Positions 20,893 to 32,572 are shown, counted from the first letter of the stretch. The stretch is 64,000 bases of DNA from Littorina saxatilis (GCF_037325665.1 NC_090255.1:1785021-1849020), one strand, 5' to 3'. A program made the numbers and translations. The notes: generated by a model from the letters alone, not told the origin.

Positions 20893-21364
20893 AGAAAAAA
20901 CCAAAATGATCATTAACAGAGAATGGATGGGGATACGTTCCTGGTGAACTGCTGTTTGAATGCTGTCTGAAAGTGTATGTTACAGAATATTTTACACCAA
21001 AAAATGTAAGGTTGCCGCAAGATACTCTCTGCACTGGTGCTTTACCAACTGTGTTCCAAAAATTGTTGATAAAAAAATATTCTCTTCAGTTGTATGGCTT
21101 TAAACAATTTTGATGATTGTGAAAGAATACATTCAGCATGGAAGTTGTAGTTTGAGAATTTTACAGGGTTATTTTTTTTATTTTATTTTTTCAACACACA
21201 GGAGATAAAAGCCTCTGGCAGGTTGTGTATTATCAGCAGCACAGGGTGCAGAATTAAGAAAACTTGTTTTCTCTGTAGTTTGCAAAATATGTTTCGTTTG
21301 ATAGATGTCTCTGTGATGAAACGAAAATCAAATGTTACATGTTTTACTCGTTTGTATTTTTGTG

Positions 21365-21370
21365 AATAAA
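21365..21370 (+). terminator. Poly(A) signal AATAAA, cathepsin B
   Basis: TGTGAATAAAATGTCATTTG followed by TG-rich sequence, 470 bp after the stop; good spacing and context for cleavage near 21390. Confidence 0.7.
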
Positions 21371-21965
21371 ATGTCATTTGTACTTGTGTGTGTTATATTT
21401 TTAATTTGTTTAATATCTTGCTTGACTGAGTTGTTGTTACATGTACTCTGTCTCTCTGTGCATCGCTCTTGATCTCTTTCTCTCTGTTACATGAAGCGTC
21501 AGCTTTGCTTCGTCTCTCCCTCATGCACACACACAAGCACGCACACACACAAGCACGGACAGGCGGCACACACACATACACACACTCTCTTTCTCTAAAA
21601 AAACCCCACAATTTATAGCAAGCTTGGCATGGTTTAAAATTAGATATCAAGGATAAATCTAAAATTGTATGTCAGACACCGGCACAAAATGCATGACAGC
21701 CATTTCACTGTCAGAAGTAATTATTTATTTTTTCTGGAACATGTTGAGGTATGCTTCGTAATAACATTGCTCAAACTACTTTTTTTCTTTCTTTTTTTTT
21801 TTCACTTCGAAAGTGCAGTAATCATTACACACTCGATCCTTTTAAAATCTTTAAAAAAATAATTTAAAACGAAGTCCCTGCAGTCCGGACTGACGATCTA
21901 ACAGCGAACGACAAGAAGAAGATTTAAAACGAAGTTACTCGCACACAAACACATATACTCTCTCT

Positions 21966-22096
21966 CAGTGTCTCTCTGTGCGTGTGTGTGTGCTGTACGA
22001 GTGTGCGGGCGCGTGCGTATGTGTGTGCGTACGTGTGTGTGTACGTGTGTGTGTACGTGTGTGTGTACGTGTGTGCGTACGTGTGTGTGTACGAGG
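21966..22096. repeat. GTGTGTAC-type minisatellite
   Basis: GTACGTGTGTGTGTACGTGT units, a tandem array upstream of the next gene's promoter. Confidence 0.85.
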
Positions 22097-22183
22097 TGGT
22101 GGGGAAGGGGAGCAGACAAGGCCGACGCTTCTGTGAAACGTGAGAGTGAGTTTGCCGAGTTGGGCCACTCCTCGAAATCGAAA

Positions 22184-22334
22184 GTATATAATTTCTTATC
22201 TCCCTTGAATACGAAACTACCTTGCTAAGGAAAACTTCCGGTTTCATCTCGTTCGAGCAGACTGAAAGAGAAGAGAAAAGGCTCGCTGCGTCTCTTTCAC
22301 CTGAGCCGCAAGGAATCCTTTCATTCACGGCAGC
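22184..22334 (+). promoter_or_regulatory. Promoter/5' UTR of the mucin-like membrane protein gene
   Basis: GTATATAAT at 22184-22192 is TATA-like. A perfect ETS-type motif ACTTCCGGTT lies at 22234-22243. The ATG at 22335 sits in AGCATGGGA, with donor CAG|GTAAAA nine bases on. The 10-nt coding piece joins in phase to the exon at 25176 and completes a signal peptide, which supports this start. Confidence 0.5.
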
Positions 22335-25300
22335 ATGGGAACAGGTAAAACATGAGGCAGTTACGCTTCATAAATTGTCAATGGATGTTGGGGTGTTTGG
22401 CGGTGACTGTGAAACAGGAAATAAAACCCGACTCGGTGGAACAGAAACTGATCGAGTTTTGCGAAGGTTGGTTTCACCTTTCAAGACCGCTAAAAGTTCC
22501 GGTGGTGGGGTGAACGTGGGGTGAACGGATGCATACTTTGTTAGCTTGATAAATTACATGTGTCGGATGCTTGTAGTTCCTCCTATGAATCACCGTGCGT
22601 CGTGACCTGAGAACGGGGAAGTATCTGGAAAACTAAAATCATTGTCGCGGAACGGAAAAGTAAGGAGTCAGGCGAGGGTTTGTTGCATTCATGGGTCTGA
22701 AGCACGTCATTGGTCACGAACAGAGCTCCTATTGATTGGTGTGTTCAACAGGATGCCTCTCTTGCATTGTTTATGATGTGGCTGAAACTCAAACTTGTAT
22801 TCACAATTGAGTGTTGCTTAATTTACATACATGTCTAAAGTGAGAGGATCTGTATGCATGTCACTTATGTGCCTGTTTTTGTACAAGTGAGACTGAGTTT
22901 TGAGTCAACTCAGCTCTGTTGTGTACTCCTTGAGCAAACAAACTTGTCAGCTTTGATGCTCCATTGTCTTCTGCCAGTGTCATACATTTATCTTCAGAGT
23001 TGTTAATCACTTAATGTTAATTGTTATCACTATTACACTGAGAAGAATGAATGGCCTGGATACATTGAATTTTTGTTGTTGTGTTTATAGCACATGGCAA
23101 TTAAATTCTTTTCGTGATGGCTAAATTGGTAACCGAGTGCACGAAGCAGAACAATCACCTTTGGAGTCAAAGGCCAGTCAGACAGGGTTGAGAATGTTAG
23201 AGCTATATTAGTATATATATAACTTAATAGCCCTAAAAAAACCTGCCATGGGTACACATAGATGTCCAAGAGCATACAAGGAGACAACACCTAGCTAGCG
23301 GCCAGACCCCATCACAAGGAGACAACACCTAGCTAGCAGCCAGACCCCATCACAAACACAACTCTACAATTGACAGGTGTTTACCTGGCGACGTAGAAGA
23401 AACGTTGAGCGACTATAAATAGCCCTCACTCTTTGCCGGTGTCACGGCGTGAGTTTACACTGTCCTGAGTTTACGCTGTGGCCCCAATGCGCATGCGTCG
23501 AAATATACGTCACTTCCTGACCAAATTCACGACGCTGTAGGCGTCGTGAGTTTATGATGATGTGAATTTACCAAAGCATTTTTGAGGTTGCCACGGTGAC
23601 CGTCTTTGTTTCGCCGATCGCGTTCGCCACTGTATCAAAGAATTCAGTGGGAAATCGATGGGTTTGTGTTTGTCAGTGGTCTGCGAGTGTTGGAAGAAAA
23701 GGTGTAGATTTTTTTCTCAACAAATTTAGATTAGATTTGAATTTTAGAATAGTGGGAATCGATGGTTTTGTGTTTGTTACCTTGGACTATTTATAATTAT
23801 ATGCTCCCTCGTAGAGATTGTTTTAGTCACCTTTTTCATGTTTGTGTTTAAAAAAAAAACACACATAAAGCTGGATATGTTCGGAATCAGAAATGCTTCC
23901 AAAATGGATACTTGTCTTATAATGCGTCTGGGTTTGAGTTGACTTACTAAGTGTTGTTTGTTGCAGTGACATAAATGAATTATCGTGATAATCAAAATAA
24001 AGAGAGAAATAGCAAATTGTAAATGTGTTAACATAAACTTGAATGAACGTTTACTCTCTCTCATCCTTGGTTCCCAGAGTCGCCGCATGCGCCCCAGTGT
24101 GGTGGGTGTTTTTGGGTGGGGTTCTGTTCTGTTTTCTTCTGTTCTGTATTTTTGTTTGTATTTTGTTTCTGCCTCGGTGCGTGTGATTTCGGAGAAAATG
24201 TTTCAAAGAAAGCATCTGATCAGCGAACTGTTCCATCGTGCGGGTTATGATCACTAAAAACGTGATTGACACCTTCCTTACTCAAAGTGAAAACAACCGG
24301 CTTCGAGTTCGGCAAATTCACGATGGCGGAAGTGACGCATATTTCGACGCACGCGCATTGGGGCCACTGCGTAAACTCAGGACAGTGTAAACTCACGCCG
24401 TGACACCGGCAGACAACTCTGCAGAGTCTGTTGTGAAGGGTGACTCGCAGTAGTCGATCTGCCTGTCAGTGTCACACTAAGAAGATAAGAAAAACTTTAT
24501 TTTCTCTTTGTTGGCTGCATGTTAAATGGCAATAGTGTTTTGTGTTGATTATTTGTCAAACACAATTAATTTTCTTTCCGTTGCAGGCTAAGACGGTGTG
24601 GATGGGGCGGTTGACAGGTAAAAGAAGGCGGAGTGACATCTTATGGAGATAGCGTGTGTCAGGGCGCCCTGCTTTGCTGTCAAAGGTACATTCATCCTTA
24701 CATTTTTGTGTGGTATTAACTATCATGCTTATATCTGAAGACAAGCATGACCGCTTCTTAAAATTTTATACTGTACTGAAAGAAAGACTTTGATTAGCTA
24801 GAGGTAGATTCAAATGTAAGAAATTATAACATAAGTTTCAATTTCATGAAGAGGAGAACTCTAAAAATCAATGGTTTCAAATTCTCACAGCCAGAAATAG
24901 TGGTCGGTAAATCATTCCAAATCCTCAATCATATGAAACATTTTTTGCACTGATGCACAAGGGTTAGGACAAACTATGTTTTGTTTCACTTTCACAACAA
25001 AGACTGCAATCTTCTACAGTGGTACACTGGTAGTGACACTAGAAGTAGAAGTAAAAGGGAAGTGTTGTTACATATATATTATATGTGTCCGTGTGGCTTG
25101 TGTGTCAGTGTGGCTTGTGTGCGTGATGTCTGTCATTGTGACGATTGTCAACCTTGCTGTGTCTTTTCTCACCAGGTCAGGGTGGCAGGATTCTATTTCT
25201 CACACTGACAGCGTTGCTGTGGACGCTCGGTGGCTGCCAGCTTGACTCCAGTGACCCCTCTCCATCACCTCAGCCAGCTGTGACACAGTTACCCTCAACT

Positions 25301-28300
25301 TTCATACAGACCAGCTTTGCTGCTGAGATTCAACCCACTTCAGATTTACTGACAGCGGATTTAGAAACAGACATTTCCACGAGCAGTGTCATCAGCTTGG
25401 CTGCCGGCAGTTTTCCTGAAGGGTCTGAAACCTCTGTGTTTGTGGGCTCCAGTGTGACCTTTTTCTCTACAGAAAGTTACAGTAGTGTCGAAACATCACC
25501 ACGTTTGTCTGATTTTTATGTGACAAGGAGTTTCCTTGCGTCTTCTGACACAGCTGACAATGTGGTAAGTAGGACCGATGGTTTGACGATCGCATCAACG
25601 AGTTTCTTGGATTCTGTGGCTGCTAGTCTACGATGGAATCCTGCAGACGAAAATTTGGTTTGGACTGCGTCGGGCAGCCCTTTGCAAACATTTGCATCAG
25701 TCGACTTGGGTGCATCTGCACCAGATGAGCACACTAGCACTGAACTAGTTGTGTCCACGGAAACATGGTCTGTATCAGACTTGTTAAGCCCATCCCCCTC
25801 TAATAACCAGGGATTTCCTAGCACAGAATTGTACACAGACCCATCCTCAGTGTTTGTTTCCACACTCCCCACGTCCAGCGAAATGTTGGACATCAACTCG
25901 ACACAATCTGCAGGAAGTTTTCACTCTGTGGCTGGGGAGACAACCTCTCCCCTGATGAGTTCTGCTGCGGTAGTGACCTCCCCTGGTGCCAGCGGGGGCA
26001 ACGCGTCGTGTGCGGACACAGACGCAGGTTGTGTGGTGGCGGAGGAGGGTGGTGAGGACGGGAGGATCAAGATCATCGTGGGCGTGGCCTGTGGCGCTAT
26101 TCTGCTGGTTGTGCTTGTCGGTGAGTGTGTGCACATTTCTTCTTCTTCGTTCATGGGCTGAAACTCACACGTTCACTTATGCCTTTGCATGGGTGGGTTT
26201 TTACGTGTATGATCGTTTTTACCCCATCATTCTGGCAGCCATACAGCGCTTTCGGGGGTGCACATTCCATTATCTGTTGCGTTGACAGTCGGACCTGCAC
26301 TGGTGACCAAATCTCGATAACCACCCCCTCAAAGGATCCCAAAGGATCTATTTCTATAGGATTCACTATTCCATGGCGACCACCTGTCTGTATCAATCAT
26401 TTCTTATGGGCCCCTTAGTTGGTCGCTACAGACCGGTTTAACTGTATCAACCATTTGTTACAGGCCCCTTAGTTGGTCGCTACAGACAGGTTTAACTGTA
26501 TCAACCATTTGTTACAGGCCCCTTAGTTGGTCGCTACAGACAGGTTTAACTGTATCAACCATTTGTTACAGGCCCCTTAGTTGGTCGCTACAGACAGGTT
26601 TAACTGTATCAATCATTTGTTACAGGCCCCTCAGTTGGTCGCTACAGACAGATTTAACTGTATCAATCATTTGTTACAGGCCCCTTAGTTGGTCGCTACA
26701 GACAGGTTTAACTGTATCAATCATTTGTTACAGGCCCCTTAGTTGGTCGCTACAGACAGGTTTAACTGTATCAATCATTTGTTACAGGCCCCTTAGTTGG
26801 TCGCTACAGACAGGTTTAACTGTATCAATCATTTGTTACAGGCCCCTTAGTTGGTCGCTACAGACAGGTTTAACTGTATCAACCATTTGTTACAGGCCCC
26901 TTAGTTGGTCGCTACAGACAGGTTTAACTGTATCAACCATTTGTTACAGGCCCCTTAGTTGGTCGCTACAGACAGGTTTAACTGTATCAACCATTTGTTA
27001 CAGGCCCCTTAGTTGGTCGTTACAGACAGGTTTAACTGTATCAATCATTTCTTATGGGCCCCTTAGTTGGTCGCTACAGACCGGTTTAACTGTATCATCT
27101 AACTTTCACCACAGATTCATTGTGTAGCATGTTCACAGTCTTTTGCTGATTATTTCAAAAGGAATGAAAATAACATCAGGAATTCCTGAATTCAGAAAGG
27201 ATATCCTGATTTGTAATCTGCACAGGATGTCAAAATCATATGATTGACAGTTGTATAACAACTTCCTGTCTGTTACAATGTACTACTTTATGTTGGTCAT
27301 CACATAGACATGTTCAACGGTGACACGATACAAAAATTGTCAGGTACCTTTGAATGTTTTTTTAGGGTTACCGTGGTCAGAGTGTTTGAACATGCTGTAC
27401 AGTGCATTAATCATATGTCATTTGTTTTCCAGGTGTGGTTGTAGGGTGCTTGCTTCGGCGTCGAGGCAAAATGACGTCGGGTTCCAAGGTCGACCTGTCC
27501 AGTTACTGGGACGACAGTGTCACCTTGAGCTACATCAACGGACACATTGACATTCCCAAGGTACAGAGACTAGCTGGCAGTGTGTGTAACATACCTGTAA
27601 TCATTGACATTCCCAAGGTACAGAGACTAGCTGGCAGTGTGTGTAACATACCTGTAATCATTGACATTCCCAAGGTACAGAGACTAGCTGGCAGTGTGTT
27701 TGTATGTGTTTTATAACATACCTGTATGTGGGTGCGAGTGTATGGGAGCAGATTACACAAGTTAATAAGGTTGTGTTTATCGCTGTTTGGATCATTTCTA
27801 AAGATTCAACTGGACGAAGAAATTTTCAACAATTTTGGACAAAACACTTAAAGGCACAGTAAGCCTCCCGTAAACCATCACAGAGCTCCCCGAGCGTCTA
27901 CATACATTACAAGCATACTTCCATTTGAACGCTCACCGAACGAGAACATCCTGGCTGCTTTCTGTCGAGCGTGAGAAATTTTCAAAGAATTTATTTTCGT
28001 GGACTTGGTCCTCTACAACAATGGCGCCTCGTTTTGGTGCTGGACGGCTGTTATGAATATTCAATACCGGAAATCACGCCCGGACAGTAAGCCTCCCGTA
28101 AACCATCACAGATACTGTCAGGCGTTTACACACAGTACAAACACCCTTCCATTTGAACGCTCACCAAACGGGAACATCCTAGGTGCCCTACGTAAAGAGC
28201 GAGCAATTTTTAAAGAATTAATTTTGCAGATTGTCTCGAACACTTTTTGGACCCATCCTGAACTCAGGTCAAAAATGAGTTACTTCCCTTCGGGTCTCAT

Positions 28301-29735
28301 TCTATCGATGTAAACTGGCGATAGCCGTGGATCGATGATTATCAGAATGTTTTTGGACCGTGGTGCGTTTTTGCGCTAGACCTAACTTTTAAAATCTAAA
28401 TAATAAATTGACAGCTTGTTACACAAACATTCTTTAATCATAAAAGAATTCTTTTTTCATCAAGACAAGATCAGTACAATTGGAAGTGGTGAAAGTTTGA
28501 AAGAAGAAAAGCCCGGAAGCAGGGTCACGCAAGGGTCGTAGCAGACGACGGTTTATGCATATCGCCGTTCCTCTCAATAACAATAATAACAATAACAGCA
28601 CTTTATTGTCCATTAAAATATTACATAAAAATAGAAATTTTTCTTCGGCACACCCTGTCTGCCTGTAAACGATTATAACAACAATTGTATAGGACGACAC
28701 ACATAAAACATAAAACATAAAAGGGATACAATCAAATATGATATTGCACTATGTAAATTTACCCTCTCATATCACAGGAGTTGGGTTTCACAGCCGAGTA
28801 ATCACATTACAAATATTTCCCACACACCTTCACATGTACACATTGTTTGTTTTTTCCCAGCCGACCAGCCTCTACGTGATGCAAGAAGAATTTAAAATGG
28901 TGACTGCAGAAGGCAGGAATGACTTTTTAAACTGGTTTTTGCGTGCCAAAGGGACCTTATAACGTTTACCTGAACAGTCAAAAGCCATCGCTAGAGTTCT
29001 TGTGAACCACAGCCGTTTGTTTCGTGCATAAAAACGTGCTATTGTAGATAAGCTCACATCGAGTCGCATTCAAATGACTAACTGACGACTACATTGTGAA
29101 AAAGGGAAACTGGATCACACGGGTTCACGATGGCTCAGGGGTAAGATAAACCACGCAAAAATAAATTCTTTGAAAATTGTTCGCTCTTTACGGAGGGCAC
29201 TTAGGATGTTCTCAATCGGTGAGTGTTTAAATGAAAGGGTGTTTGTACTGTGTGTAAAAGCCTGACCGTATCTCACTATCTGTGATGGTTTACGGGAGGC
29301 TTACTGTGCCTTTAAGTCCGACACAAAACTGTCCAGTTTTTATGTCTTGTGAAACTTGGTTGTTTTGTGTCAGCTCACATAAATCTATGAAACTGTGAAA
29401 ATCAACTTTAGTGTTCCTTGATATCTGTTGGTACTGATCTTTGATGCTGCATGCACAGGTTCACATCATTTTCCACTCTGTGTGTGTGTCAGTGTGTGTG
29501 TCAGTCTGTGTGTCTGTGTGTGTGTGTGTCAGTCTGTGTGTGTGTGTGTCATATTTGTGGTTTTATTTTGACAGTATCTCAATAGAGCTTTCAAAACTAC
29601 TGTTGTGTGTTACAGGACAGTGCAGACGAGATGGTATCCCTTGACAACGACTCGTTCCTCAACAGTCTGGACAGCATGTCCTTCACTAACACCTGGACGT
29701 CCGACACCTCCACCTCTAAACATACCAACTTCTGA
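22335..29735 (+). CDS. Single-pass type I membrane protein, Ser/Thr-rich mucin-like ectodomain (family not recognised)
   Basis: Exons 22335-22344, 25176-26120, 27433-27560 and 29616-29735 (TGA 29733-29735) join in phase to 400 residues. Residues 1-24 (MGTGQGGRILFLTLTALLWT...) are a signal peptide. The ectodomain to about residue 300 is rich in Ser/Thr/Pro with NST and NAS sequons and only two Cys just outside the membrane (SCADTDAGC). One membrane segment, IKIIVGVACGAILLVVLVG (about 301-324), is split by an intron and followed by LLRRRGK. The tail KVDLSSYWDDSVTLSYINGH...DEMVSLDNDSFLNSLDSMSF is unusually well formed, acidic and without low complexity, so it is probably the conserved functional part (adaptor binding is a guess). 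I cannot name an orthologue. The intron after exon 2 holds a 13-copy 54-bp array; exon 3's end is triplicated; the last 46 coding bases are amplified downstream. Confidence 0.72.
23279..23354 (+). repeat. 37-38-bp unit, two copies
   Basis: AGGAGACAACACCTAGCTAG plus a CCAGACCCCATCAC end, repeated once head to tail. Confidence 0.85.
23435..24410. mobile_element. Non-autonomous DNA transposon, 976 bp, inverted ends of about 75 bp
   Basis: The left end GCCGGTGTCACGGCGTGAGT continues TTACACTGTCCTGAGTTTAC and GGCCCCAATGCGC...CGTCGAAATAT. The right end read on the other strand is the same with few changes, and both continue into CGTCACTTCC and a CACGA-containing segment. No clear target duplication. 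The interior has no transposase-like ORF. It lies inside the first intron of the membrane-protein gene. Confidence 0.8.
24587..24617 (+). other. Possible alternative first coding exon of the membrane-protein gene
   Basis: Acceptor TTTCCGTTGCAG, a 31-nt segment containing ATGGGGCGGTTGACAG, then donor GTAAAAG. The ATG at 24602 would read M-G-R-L-T and join the 25176 exon in the correct phase, giving a different signal-peptide start. If spliced after 22344 it would instead put a stop in the upstream frame. It may be an alternative start exon or chance. Confidence 0.25.
26136..26262 (-). mobile_element. 5'-truncated SINE A copy
   Basis: TTCTTCTTCTTCGTTCATGG, GCTGAAACTCACACGTTCAC, TTTTTACGTGTATGATCG and GGCAGCCATACAGCG match 5862-6000 of the full SINE in the same orientation. 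It starts 15 bp after the exon 2 donor of the membrane-protein gene. Confidence 0.75.
26390..27095 (+). repeat. 54-bp minisatellite, 13 copies
   Basis: Unit ATTTGTTACAGGCCCCTTAG + TTGGTCGCTACAGACAGGTT + TAACTGTATCAACC. The first and last copies share the variant TTTCTTATGGGCCCC...GACCGG, so the array seems to have grown from the inside of an older pair. Each inner unit holds TTTGTTACAG|G, a splice-acceptor look-alike. Confidence 0.95.
27544..27715 (+). repeat. 57-bp unit spanning exon 3 end and donor, three copies
   Basis: CATTGACATTCCCAAGGTAC + AGAGACTAGCTGGCAGTGTG is present at 27544, 27601 and 27658. The first copy contains the real exon end (27560, AAG|GTACAG). The other two duplicate the last five codons and the donor inside the intron. 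Confidence 0.95.
27852..29311. mobile_element. DNA transposon remnant with TTAA target sites, 1.46 kb
   Basis: Ends are AGGCACAGTAAGCCTCCCGT and, inverted, the same bases to 29311, with TTAA at 27848-27851 and 29312-29315. The inverted ends extend about 150 bp (AAACCATCACAG, TTTGAACGCTCACC, AAATTTTCAAAGAATTTATT). A second copy of the left end lies inside at 28082-28230 in direct orientation, so either the element is nested or its left end was duplicated. A minus-strand retroelement tail (CAGCACTTTATTGTCCATTA) lies inside at 28569-28640. The superfamily is piggyBac or Kolobok by target site only. Confidence 0.8.
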
Positions 29736-30242
29736 CACCTGGACATCGGACACCTACACCTCCAAACACACCAACTTCTGACACCTGGACATCAGACACC
29801 TACACCTCCAAACACACCAACTTCTGACATCTGGACGTCGGACACCTACACCTCCAAACACACCAACTTCTGACACCTGGACATCAGACACCTACACCTC
29901 CAAAAACACCAACTTCTGACACCTGGACATCAGACACCTACACCTCCAAACACACCAACTTCTGACACCTGGACATCAGACACCTACACCTCCAAACACA
30001 CCAACTTCTGACACCTGCACATCAGACACCTACACCTCCAAACACACCAACTTCTGACACCTGGACATCAGACACCTACACCTCCAAACACACCAACTTC
30101 TGACATCTGGACGTCGGACACCTACACCTCCAAACACACCAACTTCTGACATCTGGACGTCGGACACCTACACCTCCAAACACACCAACTTCTGACACAT
30201 GGACGTCCGACACCTACACCTCCAAACACACCAACTTCTGAC
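29690..30242 (+). repeat. 46-bp minisatellite derived from the last codons and stop, 12 copies
   Basis: Unit ACACCTGGACATCAGACACC + TACACCTCCAAACACACCAA + CTTCTG. The first copy is the coding end of the membrane-protein gene (acacctggacg...accaacttctga); CCAACTTCTGA recurs at 29725, 29771, 29817 and on every 46 bp to 30231. As 46 is not a multiple of 3 and each copy follows the stop, the extra copies are 3' UTR. Confidence 0.93.
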
Positions 30243-30339
30243 ACCTGCAGTAGGCGAGTTCCCGAAATAACTCTGTCAAGGCTTTGAAGGGCTGTGCAGA
30301 AGTTGTCTCCCTCCTGAAGCTGAGGCAAGCCAATATGGT

Positions 30340-30575
30340 GGCAAAAAATCTGTGATCTCCAATGTGCATGTTTTTGGTGAGATGAAGACGTCCTATTGAG
30401 CGGGCGCTGTGTAAATGACAGTGTCTGCCTCAGATGATGCCTCCCTCTTTTTAAGAACATGGCAGCAGTGAATTGGTTATCTCCAGTGTGCATGTTTTTG
30501 GTCAGATGGAGACGTTGTATTGAGCGGGTGCTGTATAAATGACAGTGTTTGCTCAAGGTGATGACACCTTCTTCT
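30340..30575 (+). repeat. About 120-bp unit, two diverged copies
   Basis: ATCTCCAATGTGCATGTTTT, TTGAGCGGGCGCTGTGTAAA, TGACAGTGTCTGCCTCA and a second copy from 30480 with about 10% changes. Confidence 0.8.
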
Positions 30576-31234
30576 AAGATATGTGCACATCGGACGCCAT
30601 TATTCACTGGGATGACATGATTGTTTGGTCCAACTAGTAAGTGCTGTCACATATTTGCCTCAACATCCAAGGGCACAACTCTTCCATATTGCCAATACAA
30701 TGACCCGGCAGAGTTATTTCTGAATATCGTCTGTTCAAAACACACCAATCTCTGACACAACCCGTGAACACCCACTCCAGTTTTGACCACGTCGGTCCTG
30801 CCATCTTTTGTCTTGATCTGAAGGGGTACGTGCTTGAATTGCAGATACGGTATAAACACACCAACTTGGGACACAATTACCCACTCTCAGTCCACATCGT
30901 TCCATCCAGCTGTGTCTTGATCTGCCAGGGTTTGTGTTGTGCGGGTGCTGGAATATCAACTACACAGGCATACTGACTTCAGAGTTCACCAACTAACCTT
31001 GTTTTGTTATTCCCTTGTTGAGCAGCTTTCTTGGGAGAAAACAAAAAAGGAAACAGCTGCCACTGTTTCACTGTTGTCTATTCAACACCTTTTTTTCCCT
31101 CGCCAGTTCCATGGTTACCTGGATTGTTGACAGTGTATTTACAAATGTGCGAAGGTTAAAAACTTCTGAACACGTCTTGTTAAACAATGACCAACCACTT
31201 TGATTCTGTTACACTTGCCACACCTTTATCTTGA

Positions 31235-31705
31235 CTTACAAGAGTATGTCCGACCTTTATTTGGGATGTCCTTACAACAGTATGTCCGACAGTAATTTGG
31301 GATGTCCTTACAACAGTATGTCCGACAGTAATTTGGGATGTCCTTAAAACAGTATGTCCAACAGTAATTTGGGATGTCCTTAAAACAGTATGTCCAACAG
31401 TAATTTGGGATGTCCTTAAAACAGTATGTCCAACAGTAATTTGGGATGTCCTTAAAACAGTATGTCCAACAGTAATTTGGGATGTCCTTACAACGGTATG
31501 TCCAACAGTAATTTGGGATGTCCTTACAACGGTATGTCCAACAGTAATTTGGGATGTCCTTAAAACAGTATGTCCAACAGTAATTTGGGATGTCCTTACA
31601 ACGGTATGTCCAACAGTAATTTGGGATGTCCTTAAAACAGTATGTCCGACAGTAATTTGGGATGTCCTTAAAACAGTATGTCCGACAGTAATTTGGGACG
31701 TCACA
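31235..31705 (+). repeat. 36-bp minisatellite, 13 copies
   Basis: Unit TCCTTAAAACAGTATGTCCA + ACAGTAATTTGGGATG. Because 36 is divisible by three and the unit has few stops, long minus-strand frames of repeated 12-residue blocks (TSQITVGHTVLR) run through it. Substitutions do not favour silent sites and there is no start or splice context, so I read it as non-coding. Confidence 0.93.
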
Positions 31706-32466
31706 TGTGCCAATGCCATGGCACACCATTTTTGAAGGAACCTGCATTCATTTTCAACAGGGTACAATTGAATTGAAACACTGGGTTGGTGCAAAATATG
31801 GAGGCATAACAAGTATACCAATTTGTAAGTTCTCATAAATTTTGTTACAGTTACACTTGCCACATTCGTATTATTGTTTGGTGCAAGAACTGGGGTACTA
31901 TTTGCATCACAAGTGCACTAACTTTGGAGTGAAAACATTTATCTTTTTACACAATTCTCCCGGTAAAATGACACCTTTTTAAGGGCTGTTATGAGTGTAG
32001 GAATTGAGAATGTTCAAAGCTCCACGGTTATGTTTTTTGTATGGGAAATAGTACGTTATACAGCCCCAATCGATTGTGAAACACATGTACCGTGTTTTAT
32101 TCTTCTTCATTGTCTTTGATTACCTCTTCTCATGTGTACAGAATTATTGCTGACAGGTATTTGTTCACAACTGCGATGTTTTAAGGTTATACAGTTTCAG
32201 TACTTAATTCAGATAATTATGAAATTTCCTTCAGAAGGATGGAAAGTGAATAATGAGTGACTGCACCTCCTGTGGGGTCATCGATTACTTCATGTTTTCC
32301 AGAATGATGAAAGAAAGAAGATGTGAAAGAAAACCTTAGCTGTCCACGAAATATTGTTTTGATGGAAATATGGCACATTGATCATTTTGATGATATATTT
32401 TTAAACTAGTCTAGGTTAACGTACATTTTTAAACCAGTAAAAAGGAATATAATTATATGATACTCT

Positions 32467-32572
<106 letters not shown>

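Noticed and set aside
31180-31863. 227-codon minus-strand frame of TSQITVGHTVLR repeats, and a second frame of DIPNYCRTYCFK repeats
   Set aside because: It is the 36-bp minisatellite read in two open frames. Two frames are open at once, there is no start or splice context, and base changes are not concentrated at silent sites.
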